Shown here: piece after piece, positions 1 to 5,944 of the stretch | Layout: every line of letters starts with the position of its first letter | Position numbering within the stretch: position 1 is the first letter of the stretch | Assembly (NCBI GenBank): GCA_934502905.1 | Contig: CAKSVK010000200.1 | Coordinates: 1-5,944 of the forward strand | DNA length: 5,944 nucleotides | Reading direction: 5' to 3' | Origin: an uncultured Chitinophagaceae bacterium | Lineage (GTDB): Bacteria; Bacteroidota; Bacteroidia; Chitinophagales; Chitinophagaceae | Notes under the pieces: generated by a model | Database searches by the model: none | What the model saw: the letters and a program-made list of their open reading frames with translations, nothing else | Told to the model about the DNA's origin: nothing | Translations under genes and position numbers: made by a program

Positions 1-306
1 ACTGGATACCTGGTTGCCGGAAATACCCGAAGTATTCACAGAGAAGTCTGTGATGTAACCACCTATATCATAATCGGCCTCTTCCCCGTTGATGACCGTC
101 AGCCTGGTCTGGCTAACGATCTTCTGCCTCAGCTTATCGGTCAACTGCGGACTCAGCTGCGGGTTAATGTAACGGGCTTTGTTATCAATATAGTTTACAC
201 GGATGGTCTTTACTTCCGGCGGAACGCTAACATCTTTAAAGGAATAGTTACAGGTTGCCTGAACCGAAATGAACGCCAATATGATAATAAAAAACCGGTA
301 TCTCAT
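1..306 (-). CDS. lptE: LptE-like LPS assembly lipoprotein, N-terminal 102 residues (3' end outside the window)
   Basis: The ATG at 306 opens a frame that stays open for 102 codons to the window edge, so the C-terminal part is missing. The product starts with a short basic and hydrophobic export signal (MRYRFFIIILAFISVQATC) ending at Cys19. It then reads NYSFKDVSVPPEVKTIRV, followed by a segment with NPQLSPQLTDKLRQK, SQTRLTVI and ADYDIGGYITDF. This pattern of a beta strand, a 'P-x-L-(T)-x-x-LR' helix and an 'A-D-x-x-x-x-G-x-I' strand is typical of the Bacteroidota LptE family. In other bacteria LptE plugs the LptD barrel in the outer membrane and helps insert LPS; that role is inferred here. 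The lipobox is poor (Gln at -3, Thr at -1). Only 2 bases separate this start from the stop of the upstream sigma-54 regulator, so translation is probably coupled and the genes share a transcript. The family call is from recalled motifs, not a database search. Confidence 0.77.
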   Translation of the reverse strand, partial: MRYRFFIIILAFISVQATCNYSFKDVSVPPEVKTIRVNYIDNKARYINPQLSPQLTDKLRQKIVSQTRLTVINGEEADYDIGGYITDFSVNTSGISGNQVSS

Positions 307-308
307 AA

Positions 309-1556
309 TTATTCGTTGATGTCGTACTCTTTTAATTTCCTGTACAACGTTCTTTCGCTGATGCCCAGGTCGGATGCTGCATCTTTTCTTTTCCCCTTGT
401 GCTTTTTCAGCGCTTTAACGATCAGCTCTTTTTCTTTGTCCATGATGTTCAGCGATTCTTCCACTTCTTCGTGTTCCTGGATATCGTCGGGGCCTATCAA
501 TACCGGCTGGGCAGGTTTGTTGAGCACCGGTTGGGAAACGGTAGTCTCGATATTGTTATCTCCTCCAAAATCGTGCATCAGAGACTCCTTTGCATAGGCG
601 GCCGCTGATGCTGCCCGCTGTGGGTTTTGGATAATGTCAACGAACATCCTTTTTAATTCCGTTACATCTTTTTTCATATCGAAAAAGAGCTTATAGAGGA
701 TCTCGCGCTCGCTGGTAAATTCCGCATGGGATACTCCTCCGTTTGCGGATGCCAGCACAGGCATCAGGTTGTTCTTTACTTCCGGAAGGAATCGCCTGAG
801 TTGTGGTGCAGTGATCTGTTTATCATCCGCCAGCACTGAGATCTGCTCGGCAATATTCTTTAATTCCCGGACATTACCCGGCCAGGGGTAGTTAATTAAC
901 AACTCTTTGGCGTCGTCGGTCAGCACAATGGACGGCGTTTTATAACGCTCGGAAAAATCAGCGGTAAACTTTCTGAACAGGAGAATGATATCTTCCCTTC
1001 TTTCTTTCAACGCAGGCACCCTTATAGGAACGGTATTCAGACGATAATAAAGATCTTCGCGAAACCTTCCTTTATGGGTATATTCCAGCAGGTCTTTATT
1101 GGAGGCAGCAATTACCCGTACATCGGTTTTTTGCACTTTGGAAGAGCCCACCCGAATATATTCCCCTGTTTCCAGCACACGCAGTAACCTTGCCTGGGTA
1201 CCCAGCGGCATCTCGCCGATTTCATCCAGGAAAATGGTGCCGCCGTTCACGGTCTCAAAATATCCTTTGCGACTGTCTACGGCGCCGGTGAATGAACCTT
1301 TTTCGTGACCAAATAATTCAGAATCTATTGTTCCTTCGGGAATAGCTCCACAGTTAACCGCTATGAAAGGATTGTGCTTTCTGGCTGACAATGCATGGAT
1401 GACCTGAGAAAACACTTCTTTACCAACCCCACTTTCTCCAAAAATAAGCACCGTCAGATCGGTATTGGCTACCTGTGCTGCTACCTGCAACGCATAATTC
1501 AGCGCCGGCGCATTACCAATGATGCCAAACCTGTTCTTGATTGATTGAATATCCAT
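309..1556 (-). CDS. Sigma-54 dependent transcriptional activator, AAA+ plus Fis-type HTH, no N-terminal sensory domain
   Basis: This 415-residue protein is a bacterial enhancer-binding protein that would use ATP hydrolysis to open promoters held by sigma-54 RNA polymerase. The AAA+ domain starts almost at the N-terminus (about residues 10-258). It has Walker A GESGVGKE (40-47), the sigma-54 contact loop as GSFTGA (87-92) in place of the usual GAFTGA, Walker B GGTIFLDE (105-112), a sensor I-like VIAASNKD (148-155), the arginine-finger region FREDLYYRL (165-173) and the sensor II region YPWPGNVREL (223-232). A linker of about 115 residues follows, with a likely amphipathic helix at about 281-311. 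A Fis-type helix-turn-helix closes the protein (about 376-411, with AASDLGISERTLYRKL). No receiver, PAS or GAF domain is present, so activity may be set by a partner protein or by expression level. The ATG lies 13 bases after the miaB stop, and lptE begins 2 bases after its own stop. Target promoters cannot be read from this window. Confidence 0.93.
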   Translation of the reverse strand: MDIQSIKNRFGIIGNAPALNYALQVAAQVANTDLTVLIFGESGVGKEVFSQVIHALSARKHNPFIAVNCGAIPEGTIDSELFGHEKGSFTGAVDSRKGYFETVNGGTIFLDEIGEMPLGTQARLLRVLETGEYIRVGSSKVQKTDVRVIAASNKDLLEYTHKGRFREDLYYRLNTVPIRVPALKERREDIILLFRKFTADFSERYKTPSIVLTDDAKELLINYPWPGNVRELKNIAEQISVLADDKQITAPQLRRFLPEVKNNLMPVLASANGGVSHAEFTSEREILYKLFFDMKKDVTELKRMFVDIIQNPQRAASAAAYAKESLMHDFGGDNNIETTVSQPVLNKPAQPVLIGPDDIQEHEEVEESLNIMDKEKELIVKALKKHKGKRKDAASDLGISERTLYRKLKEYDINE

Positions 1557-1569
1557 TGACTAATTATGT

Positions 1570-3078
1570 TTATGCTGAAACCATTGTTCCCAATAATGTG
1601 GCTTTGGTACAGTCTGTTACCTTTACCATTACATAATCACCTGCTTTCAGGTGCCGGTCTTCTTTCGGGAAAACGATCACTTTGTTTTGTGTGTTCCTTC
1701 CCATCCAGTCTGCATCGCTTTTTTTACTTTCTCCTTCAATCAGCACCTTATAGGTTTTGCCAAGGTCTTTTTCATTGCTTAACCTGGACAGCCTGTTTTG
1801 AAGATCTACGATTTCCTGCAGCCTTCTTTTTTTTACTTCTTCCGGGATATCGTCTGCATACCGGCGCTGTGCCAGCGTGCCCGGTCTTTCGCTGTAGAAA
1901 AACATATAGCTGAGATCATATGCGCTGTATTCCATCATGGAAAGCGTATCCTGGTGATCTTCTTCTGTTTCGGTACTGAAGCCTGCAATGATATCGCTGC
2001 TGATGCCGCAGTCGGGAATAATATGCCGGATACGGTCTATTTTGCTCATGTACCATTCCCGGGTATAGGTCCTGTTCATCAGTTGCAGTATCCTGCTGGA
2101 GCCGCTTTGCACCGGCAGGTGAATATATTTACAGATATTTTCGTGCCGCGTCATCATATATAATACATCATCTGTAATGTCTTTGGGGTGGGAGGTAGAA
2201 AAGCGTACCCGCAGCTCTGGAGAAATGGAAGCAACCAGCTCCAGCAGAAGTGCAAACGTAACAGGCTCCGTGTTTTCCTTTACATAATGGTAGCTGTCTA
2301 CATTCTGCCCCAGCAGCGTTACCTCTTTAAATCCTTTTTCATACAGGTCCCTGCATTCCGCAACAATGGATTGCGCATCCCTGCTGCGTTCTCTTCCCCT
2401 GGTAAACGGCACCACACAGAAGGAGCACATATTGTTGCAGCCACGCATGATGCTGACGAAGGCAGTAACGCCATTTGTGTTCAGGCGTACCGGCGCTATA
2501 TCGGCATAGGTCTCTTCCCGGCTGAGCAATACGTTCACCGCTTTTTGTCCTGATTCCGCTTCTTCCACCAGACCCGGCAGGCTGCGATATGCATCGGGTC
2601 CTACTACAATATCTACCAGTTTCTCTTCCTCCAGGAACTTTGATTTCAACCGTTCTGCCATACATCCCAGCACACCAACCAGCATTCCGGGCTTTTGCTC
2701 TTTTGTTTTCCGGAATTCACTCAGCCGTTTACGAACGGTCTGCTCTGCTTTTTCTCTTATGGAACAGGTATTGATCAGCACCAGGTCTGCTTCCTCATAA
2801 TTCCTGGTGGCGCCGAAGCCGGACTCGTTGAGTATAGATGCTACGATTTCACTATCAGAGAAGTTCATCTGACAGCCATAGCTTTCAATATAAAATTTTT
2901 TATTATATTTATTGGGGTCGCCTGCAAAGGGTGAATAGGCTTCTCCCTGCCTTTGTTCATCTGTATGTTTATTATTTTTTATAGCCGGATGGAGCACTAC
3001 CTGCGCATTTTCTTTGTTGAAAGAAGGCTCGTTAAGCTTCGGTTCGTCCTGTACCTTATGGGCCGTCAAATCCACCAT
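1570..3078 (-). CDS. miaB: tRNA-2-methylthio-N6-dimethylallyladenosine synthase MiaB
   Basis: MiaB is a cytoplasmic radical-SAM enzyme that adds a methylthio group to N6-isopentenyladenosine at position 37 of tRNAs reading UNN codons. The 502-residue product shows the full family layout. The N-terminal methylthiotransferase domain (about 60-165) has the three cysteines for the auxiliary 4Fe-4S cluster: Cys69 in ESYGCQMN, Cys105 in [11 protein letters not shown] and Cys139 in VLGCMAER. The radical-SAM core has CxxxCxxC at Cys214, Cys218 and Cys221 ([20 protein letters not shown]), then LLGQNV (255-260) and HLPVQSGS (320-327). A TRAM-type RNA-binding domain fills about 437-500. The [11 protein letters not shown] and VVPFTRGRE motifs favour MiaB over RimO or MtaB. 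The N-terminus carries some 60 polar residues before the conserved domain, so the protein is longer than E. coli MiaB (474 aa). The ATG at 3078 is kept because the next in-frame Met (71) lies inside the first cysteine motif. It is the first gene of a probable operon with the sigma-54 activator and lptE. Confidence 0.96.
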   Translation of the reverse strand: MVDLTAHKVQDEPKLNEPSFNKENAQVVLHPAIKNNKHTDEQRQGEAYSPFAGDPNKYNKKFYIESYGCQMNFSDSEIVASILNESGFGATRNYEEADLVLINTCSIREKAEQTVRKRLSEFRKTKEQKPGMLVGVLGCMAERLKSKFLEEEKLVDIVVGPDAYRSLPGLVEEAESGQKAVNVLLSREETYADIAPVRLNTNGVTAFVSIMRGCNNMCSFCVVPFTRGRERSRDAQSIVAECRDLYEKGFKEVTLLGQNVDSYHYVKENTEPVTFALLLELVASISPELRVRFSTSHPKDITDDVLYMMTRHENICKYIHLPVQSGSSRILQLMNRTYTREWYMSKIDRIRHIIPDCGISSDIIAGFSTETEEDHQDTLSMMEYSAYDLSYMFFYSERPGTLAQRRYADDIPEEVKKRRLQEIVDLQNRLSRLSNEKDLGKTYKVLIEGESKKSDADWMGRNTQNKVIVFPKEDRHLKAGDYVMVKVTDCTKATLLGTMVSA

Positions 3079-3097
3079 TCTTGTAATTTTAAGAGAG

Positions 3098-3131
3098 CAA
3101 AGATAACTAAAAGCCGTCTAAAAAATGCCAA
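3098..3131 (-). promoter_or_regulatory. Probable Bacteroidota-type promoter of the miaB operon
   Basis: On the minus strand TATCTTTG (3105 to 3098) matches the Bacteroidota -7 element TAnnTTTG exactly. TTGG (3131 to 3128) lies 22 bases upstream and could serve as the -33 TTG element, at the long end of usual spacing. Transcription would begin at about 3093, giving a leader of roughly 15 bases before the miaB ATG. That leader (TTAAAATTACAAGA) is A-rich and has no Shine-Dalgarno sequence, as is common in this phylum. The -7 match is strong; the -33 match is weak. Confidence 0.6.
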
Positions 3132-3138
3132 GTTGGCA
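3126..3138. promoter_or_regulatory. Perfect 13-base palindrome over the upstream box of the miaB promoter; operator or short terminator stem
   Basis: TGCCAAGTTGGCA is a perfect inverted repeat with one central base. It covers the proposed -33 element of the miaB promoter (3128-3131), a suitable place for a dimeric regulator. A second reading is possible. On the minus strand TGCC-AACTT-GGCA followed by six T (3125-3120) could act as a weak terminator for transcripts coming from the 745-residue gene, about 205 bases past its stop codon. The 4-bp stem makes that weak. No binding protein can be assigned. Confidence 0.35.
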
Positions 3139-3176
3139 GGGGAATGAGACAAGGTCCACAAGTCGCAGGTGGCAGG

Positions 3177-3190
3177 CAGACACAGGTCTG
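3177..3190. repeat. Short perfect hairpin (5-bp stem, 4-base loop)
   Basis: CAGAC-ACAG-GTCTG forms a perfect stem-loop inside the left arm of the intergenic repeat region. The 8-base palindrome TCCCGGGA follows at 3194-3201. No T-run follows on either strand, so neither looks like a terminator. They are most simply parts of the larger repeat element. Confidence 0.4.
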
Positions 3191-3253
3191 AAATCCCGGG
3201 ACGCAGGTGTCAGGATGCAAATGGCAACATAAGGACGTCTTCTTATATTTTCA

Positions 3254-3281
3254 AATTTTCAAATCAGCACATTTCCAAATT
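3254..3281. repeat. AT-rich imperfect inverted repeat at the centre of the intergenic element
   Basis: AATTTTCAAAT (3254-3264) and ATTTCCAAATT (3271-3281) are inverted copies matching at 9 of 11 positions, with a 6-base loop CAGCAC. TTTTCAAA is also part of a tandem TTTTCAAATTTTCAAAT (3248-3264). This AT-rich hairpin sits between GC-rich arms that are themselves partly complementary, so the whole region could fold as one long imperfect stem in single-stranded DNA or RNA. Confidence 0.45.
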
Positions 3282-3341
3282 CTGCACCTGCTGCCTGGAA
3301 CCTGTATTCTTTTCTGCAACTTGTCTTCAGCCTCCGCCGGG

Positions 3342-5579
3342 CTATTTTTTCCTGAGCAGTATTTTTGCCGGATAGAAATCGGCGGCTGCCTTGATCACGG
3401 AACTAAGCTGTTCCCATTTACCTGCCTGCTCAAAAGAATGGTTGTACACTTTTGTCACCTTCAGGCCCAGGGTAGTACCTTCCAGCCTTGCTTCGGTGAT
3501 AAATTTCCCGGTTTCATTGCTTGTGCTGCTATTGAGCTTGTCAACTCCTTCAACTGTATAACCTTCCGGTACTTCCAGGTTAATGATAAATTCAAAGCTC
3601 CGGGCAAAGGGCATATATACGTCAACGCTCCGTTTGAGCTGTTCGGGCTTTAATTCCAGCTGCCCGCCGATCAGTTTGCCGATGTCTACAATAAAGTTGT
3701 TTCCTCCTTTTTTCACCCAGCCATCCATAATAAAGCCGGTGCGATAAATAAAATCGGGACTGTTATGACGGAGTGCCATATTAGTGACCTGGTATTCCTT
3801 CAGCTCTTTGGGTTTAGACGAAAACTGGCTGGTTATTTCATTGATAAAATGATCTTTTTGCTCTTTTCTTGCTTTGGCAAAAGCCGCAGTATATTCATCT
3901 GCCAAAGCCTTGTTTTTTCTGCTATCAGCGAACTCCTCCATGAACGATTCTTTTACAGCCAGCGCCTTTCTTTCACTTTCATAATAATCTTCAAACAGCA
4001 GCAGGCGTTTTTGCTCACCCGAGCGCATATGTCCTTTTAATATGGTTTCCCGGTTGATCAGCAGGTCTTCCATATTATCGCTGAATTTTATTCTCAGCTT
4101 TTCGATCTGAACATTTTTATTAAAGCCCGAAACAGGTATTTTCTGCATGGCTTCATCCCTGAGCTTAAGATTATTTGCATTAACGGCATTGGGCGTTAAT
4201 ACCGGGCTCTGTTGTCCTTCATTTGCCGCAGGAATATAATTACAGTGTGTGAACACCCCTTCGGCTGACATGTAAATGGGTTTTCCTTCGGTGGTTTTTA
4301 CGATGTAATCGAAATCGCTGGTAAGGATGGACTGTTTACTGTCTGGACCATATACGGATGGCGCCAGGATGATTTCATTCGGAATATCCAGCCGTTGCAG
4401 GATCAGGCTCAGCATAAGCAGGAAGCGTTTACTGTCCGCTGTTTGGAAATTCCGTTCTGCTCCTACTATTATTTTATCCTGTGGACTTACTTTATAAAAT
4501 ACCCAGTACCGGAATGCATAGTAGACATAATAGGGCAGGCTGTCTTTGGTTACCATATCGTTTTTTCTGGCTCTTTTGATCATGCTGTTCATTTCAGTTG
4601 CATAATAACGTGCTGCCATTTGCATCTGGTTGTAGGTAAAGTCATCTTTCATGTCCACTTTTACTTCCTCGATCACAGACTGAAAATCCGGGTTCTTATA
4701 TACTTCTCCTTCTTTTTTCCGTATCCTGCGGGAACCACCCACCCGTATGTTCATCCGCAGGATCGGCAGTTGCCTGAGAGGAGACATCCACAGGCCTACC
4801 GGCGCTTTTGCCAGGTTTTTCATTTCCATATCAAGGATATTGTCGCCATCACCATCCTTCTTTATTTTGAAATCGGGTGCACCGTTCATAGCCCTGTATT
4901 CTACGGCACAGTTGGCACCTATTTCGCAATGAACAGAATAATGTAGTACGGGCTTGTCATCGCCCATGACGAACACATAAGGTTCCACTCTTGAGCCCAC
5001 TTCTTCTTCGTCGTGCTGACTAACAAAATAATCCAGTATGTCGCCTACTTCAAGCCCTGATATGGCGATCTTATTCTGCTGTTCATTACGTGTATCGGTA
5101 GTCAATACTTCTTCGCTGATGTCAAGCTCCTTTACAGCACCATCGGGTTTGATGATCCTGACACCGATAATGGTAACCCTGCCCGCCAGCTTTCTGGAGA
5201 AGAACCTGAACAGCCGTTTGTATTTCTGATAGCTCAGCTCGGAATACTCTTCCAGTGTAGCCTTGTCATTGATCTTCACCATTTCCCTGTACGTGTTGGT
5301 AAGGTATATCTCCTTGTATTTGGCAGCAGTGATCACCAGGAACTTAAATTTGTTCTTGCTGACTGCTTTTATCTCCTGGTGTCTCGCTAATATTACCGCC
5401 GGCTCGTTTGCCAGGGAATCGGGGACCGTATGATTTTTGAAAGCCGGAATGTTCCATCCCCATATTTCCTCCCGTACTTTTTTTGCCCGGGCTTTGTAGT
5501 CACCTTCGTTCTGGGAGAAGACCGGGAGGGAAACAGTGATAAACAGGATGGATGCCAATAGTGGGTTGAAGCGTTTCAT
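3342..5579 (-). CDS. Exported DUF3857/transglutaminase-like protein with a degenerate catalytic core
   Basis: The 745-residue product begins with a clear Sec signal peptide (MKRFNPLLASILFITVSLPVFS, likely cut before Gln23) and no lipobox, so it should be periplasmic. Residues about 60-290 resemble the DUF3857 beta-rich domain, including IIGVRIIKPDGAVKELD and SGLEVGDILDYFV. Residues about 340-450 align by pattern with the transglutaminase-like core that follows DUF3857 in this family. The usual GDCKDKA-type motif reads TADSKRFLLML (380-390), with Ser383 where the nucleophilic Cys is expected. The usual F-x-H-V/I reads DFDYIV (422-427), with Tyr425 for His. A charged, helical stretch (about 500-590) and a beta-rich C-terminal domain (about 595-745) complete it. 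It is probably a non-catalytic scaffold or binding protein; its function is unknown. Its ATG lies 24 bases after the stop of a related gene. No Shine-Dalgarno sequence is seen. The family call rests on recalled patterns. Confidence 0.75.
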   Translation of the reverse strand: MKRFNPLLASILFITVSLPVFSQNEGDYKARAKKVREEIWGWNIPAFKNHTVPDSLANEPAVILARHQEIKAVSKNKFKFLVITAAKYKEIYLTNTYREMVKINDKATLEEYSELSYQKYKRLFRFFSRKLAGRVTIIGVRIIKPDGAVKELDISEEVLTTDTRNEQQNKIAISGLEVGDILDYFVSQHDEEEVGSRVEPYVFVMGDDKPVLHYSVHCEIGANCAVEYRAMNGAPDFKIKKDGDGDNILDMEMKNLAKAPVGLWMSPLRQLPILRMNIRVGGSRRIRKKEGEVYKNPDFQSVIEEVKVDMKDDFTYNQMQMAARYYATEMNSMIKRARKNDMVTKDSLPYYVYYAFRYWVFYKVSPQDKIIVGAERNFQTADSKRFLLMLSLILQRLDIPNEIILAPSVYGPDSKQSILTSDFDYIVKTTEGKPIYMSAEGVFTHCNYIPAANEGQQSPVLTPNAVNANNLKLRDEAMQKIPVSGFNKNVQIEKLRIKFSDNMEDLLINRETILKGHMRSGEQKRLLLFEDYYESERKALAVKESFMEEFADSRKNKALADEYTAAFAKARKEQKDHFINEITSQFSSKPKELKEYQVTNMALRHNSPDFIYRTGFIMDGWVKKGGNNFIVDIGKLIGGQLELKPEQLKRSVDVYMPFARSFEFIINLEVPEGYTVEGVDKLNSSTSNETGKFITEARLEGTTLGLKVTKVYNHSFEQAGKWEQLSSVIKAAADFYPAKILLRKK

Positions 5580-5603
5580 GACAGAATTATTTAAGAGGCA
5601 AGA

Positions 5604-5944
5604 CTATTTTTTTACCAGTGTTACCTGCTCGTTATATGTTTTTTTAAGCTGCTGAATATGGGTATTCCATTGCTGAAATGCCGTTTTTCGGAGATGTGTA
5701 TCCCTGATCGTGATTTCTTTTTTATACAGCAATTTCTGCCCTTCTTTTTTGTAATCAATTACAAAACTGTAGGAAGGTTCATTAATATGAAGGGGTGCCG
5801 GCATTTGTAAAACCGAATAACCCTCCGGTATGGTCAGTTCTGTTTCATATACCAGGTTTTGCTTGTAAGGGAACAGGATATCGTGTTTTCTTTTTTCAAT
5901 ATCAATGGTGGCATTTTCCAGGTCTTTTCTGTAGTCGAGCTCCA
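5604..5944 (-). CDS. C-terminal part of a DUF3857/transglutaminase-family protein (5' end outside the window)
   Basis: The frame ending in TAG at 5604 is open without a stop through the window edge at 5944, so this is the last 112 or so codons of a larger gene. The fragment begins ELDYRKDLENATIDIEKR and continues with DILFPYKQNLVYETELTIPEGYSVLQMP and a strand-rich tail ending NEQVTLVKK. The 'PYK...E-x-x-L-x-x-PEGY-x-V-x-x-x-P' arrangement is typical of the C-terminal beta domain (DUF3858-like) of DUF3857/transglutaminase proteins. The next gene has a comparable segment (NLEVPEGYTVEGVD) in its own C-terminal domain, which supports a tandem pair of distant paralogs. The Met at 5804 is internal and should not be taken as a separate 66-residue gene. 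Whether the missing core has an intact Cys-His-Asp triad cannot be told from here. The 24-base gap suggests co-transcription with the downstream 745-residue gene. Confidence 0.7.
   Translation of the reverse strand, partial: ELDYRKDLENATIDIEKRKHDILFPYKQNLVYETELTIPEGYSVLQMPAPLHINEPSYSFVIDYKKEGQKLLYKKEITIRDTHLRKTAFQQWNTHIQQLKKTYNEQVTLVKK

Larger units (their letters stand above)
3141..3335. repeat. Intergenic repeat-rich element, imperfect inverted-repeat structure
   Basis: This non-coding stretch between the 745-residue gene and miaB is built from short repeats. CGCAGGTGGCAGG (3164-3176) recurs as CGCAGGTGTCAGG (3202-3214) with one mismatch. TGGCAGG-like words start at 3134, 3170 and 3208, about 36-38 bases apart. 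The right half carries inverted copies: CTGCCTG (3291-3297) complements CAGGCAG (3173-3179), CACCTGC (3285-3291) complements GCAGGTG (3165-3171 and 3203-3209), and CTGCAACTTG (3314-3323) complements CAAGTCGCAG (3159-3168) with one mismatch. Composition shifts sharply between the GC-rich arms and the AT-rich centre (3241-3281). It resembles intergenic repeats I recall from Chitinophaga-like genomes, but I cannot confirm copy number here. It encodes no convincing protein. Confidence 0.5.

Noticed and set aside
2339..2665. A 108-residue minus-strand open frame within miaB
   Set aside because: It lies fully inside miaB in another frame, has a Gly/Arg-rich low-quality composition and no recognisable motif; miaB itself is unambiguous there.
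3105..3135. A sigma-54 (-24/-12) promoter upstream of miaB, suggested by TTGGCA and the nearby sigma-54 activator gene
   Set aside because: The bases 10 positions after the GG are AC, not the required GC, while an exact housekeeping-type -7 box is present instead.
3153..3190. A CRISPR-like array, suggested by repeated words 36-38 bases apart
   Set aside because: The repeated words are only 7-13 bases long and degenerate, there are at most three, and no cas gene is nearby.
3329..3350. Terminator-like hairpin on the plus strand (AGCC...GGCT followed by a T-run)
   Set aside because: No plus-strand gene ends here, the stem is only 4 bp, and the T-run is simply the complement of the Lys-Lys codons at the end of the minus-strand gene.
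4395..4946. A 183-residue plus-strand open frame antisense to the DUF3857-type gene
   Set aside because: It is rich in His, Phe and Tyr, has no family motif and mirrors a well-supported minus-strand gene. The other plus-strand frames in the window fail for the same reason.
5580..5603. A promoter in the gap before the 745-residue gene (TAATTCTG, one mismatch to TAnnTTTG)
   Set aside because: It lies immediately before the ATG, leaving no room for a transcript leader, and the match is imperfect; co-transcription with the upstream gene is simpler.
5604..5804. A 66-residue stand-alone minus-strand gene starting at the ATG at 5804
   Set aside because: The same frame is open upstream to the window edge and encodes sequence typical of the C-terminal domain of a larger DUF3857-family protein, so the ATG is an internal Met.

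Overview
The window looks like chromosomal DNA from a member of the Bacteroidota, most likely a Chitinophaga-like genus of the Chitinophagaceae. This placement is inferred from four things: moderate GC content, genes without Shine-Dalgarno sequences, a TAnnTTTG-type promoter box, and gene families and gene order I associate with that phylum. All five genes lie on the minus strand, so transcription runs from high to low coordinates.

In reading order, the right side (5944 to 3342) holds two adjacent genes related to the DUF3857/transglutaminase-like family of exported proteins. The first is cut by the window edge, so only its last 112 or so codons are seen. The second is complete (745 aa) with a Sec signal peptide. 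Its transglutaminase-like core seems to have lost the catalytic Cys and His. The two genes are 24 bases apart and are probably co-transcribed.

A 263-base intergenic region (3079-3341) follows. It is rich in short direct and inverted repeats and looks like a decayed intergenic repeat element. It ends in a likely promoter for the next gene block, with a perfect 13-base palindrome over the upstream promoter box.

The left side (3078 to 1) holds a tight block of three genes: miaB (tRNA ms2i6A37 methylthiotransferase), a sigma-54 activator of the Fis family with no N-terminal sensory domain, and the start of an LptE-like lipoprotein gene of the LPS transport machinery (cut by the window edge). The gaps are 13 and 2 bases, so the three are very probably one operon. 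It would link a tRNA modification enzyme, a sigma-54 regulator and an outer-membrane assembly factor.

I see no tRNA, rRNA, CRISPR array, insertion sequence or phage gene. This is mostly conserved housekeeping DNA. The points most worth a second look are the apparent pseudo-transglutaminase, the repeat-rich intergenic region with its promoter palindrome, and the sensor-less sigma-54 activator next to lptE. I found no clear sign of a wholly new system.
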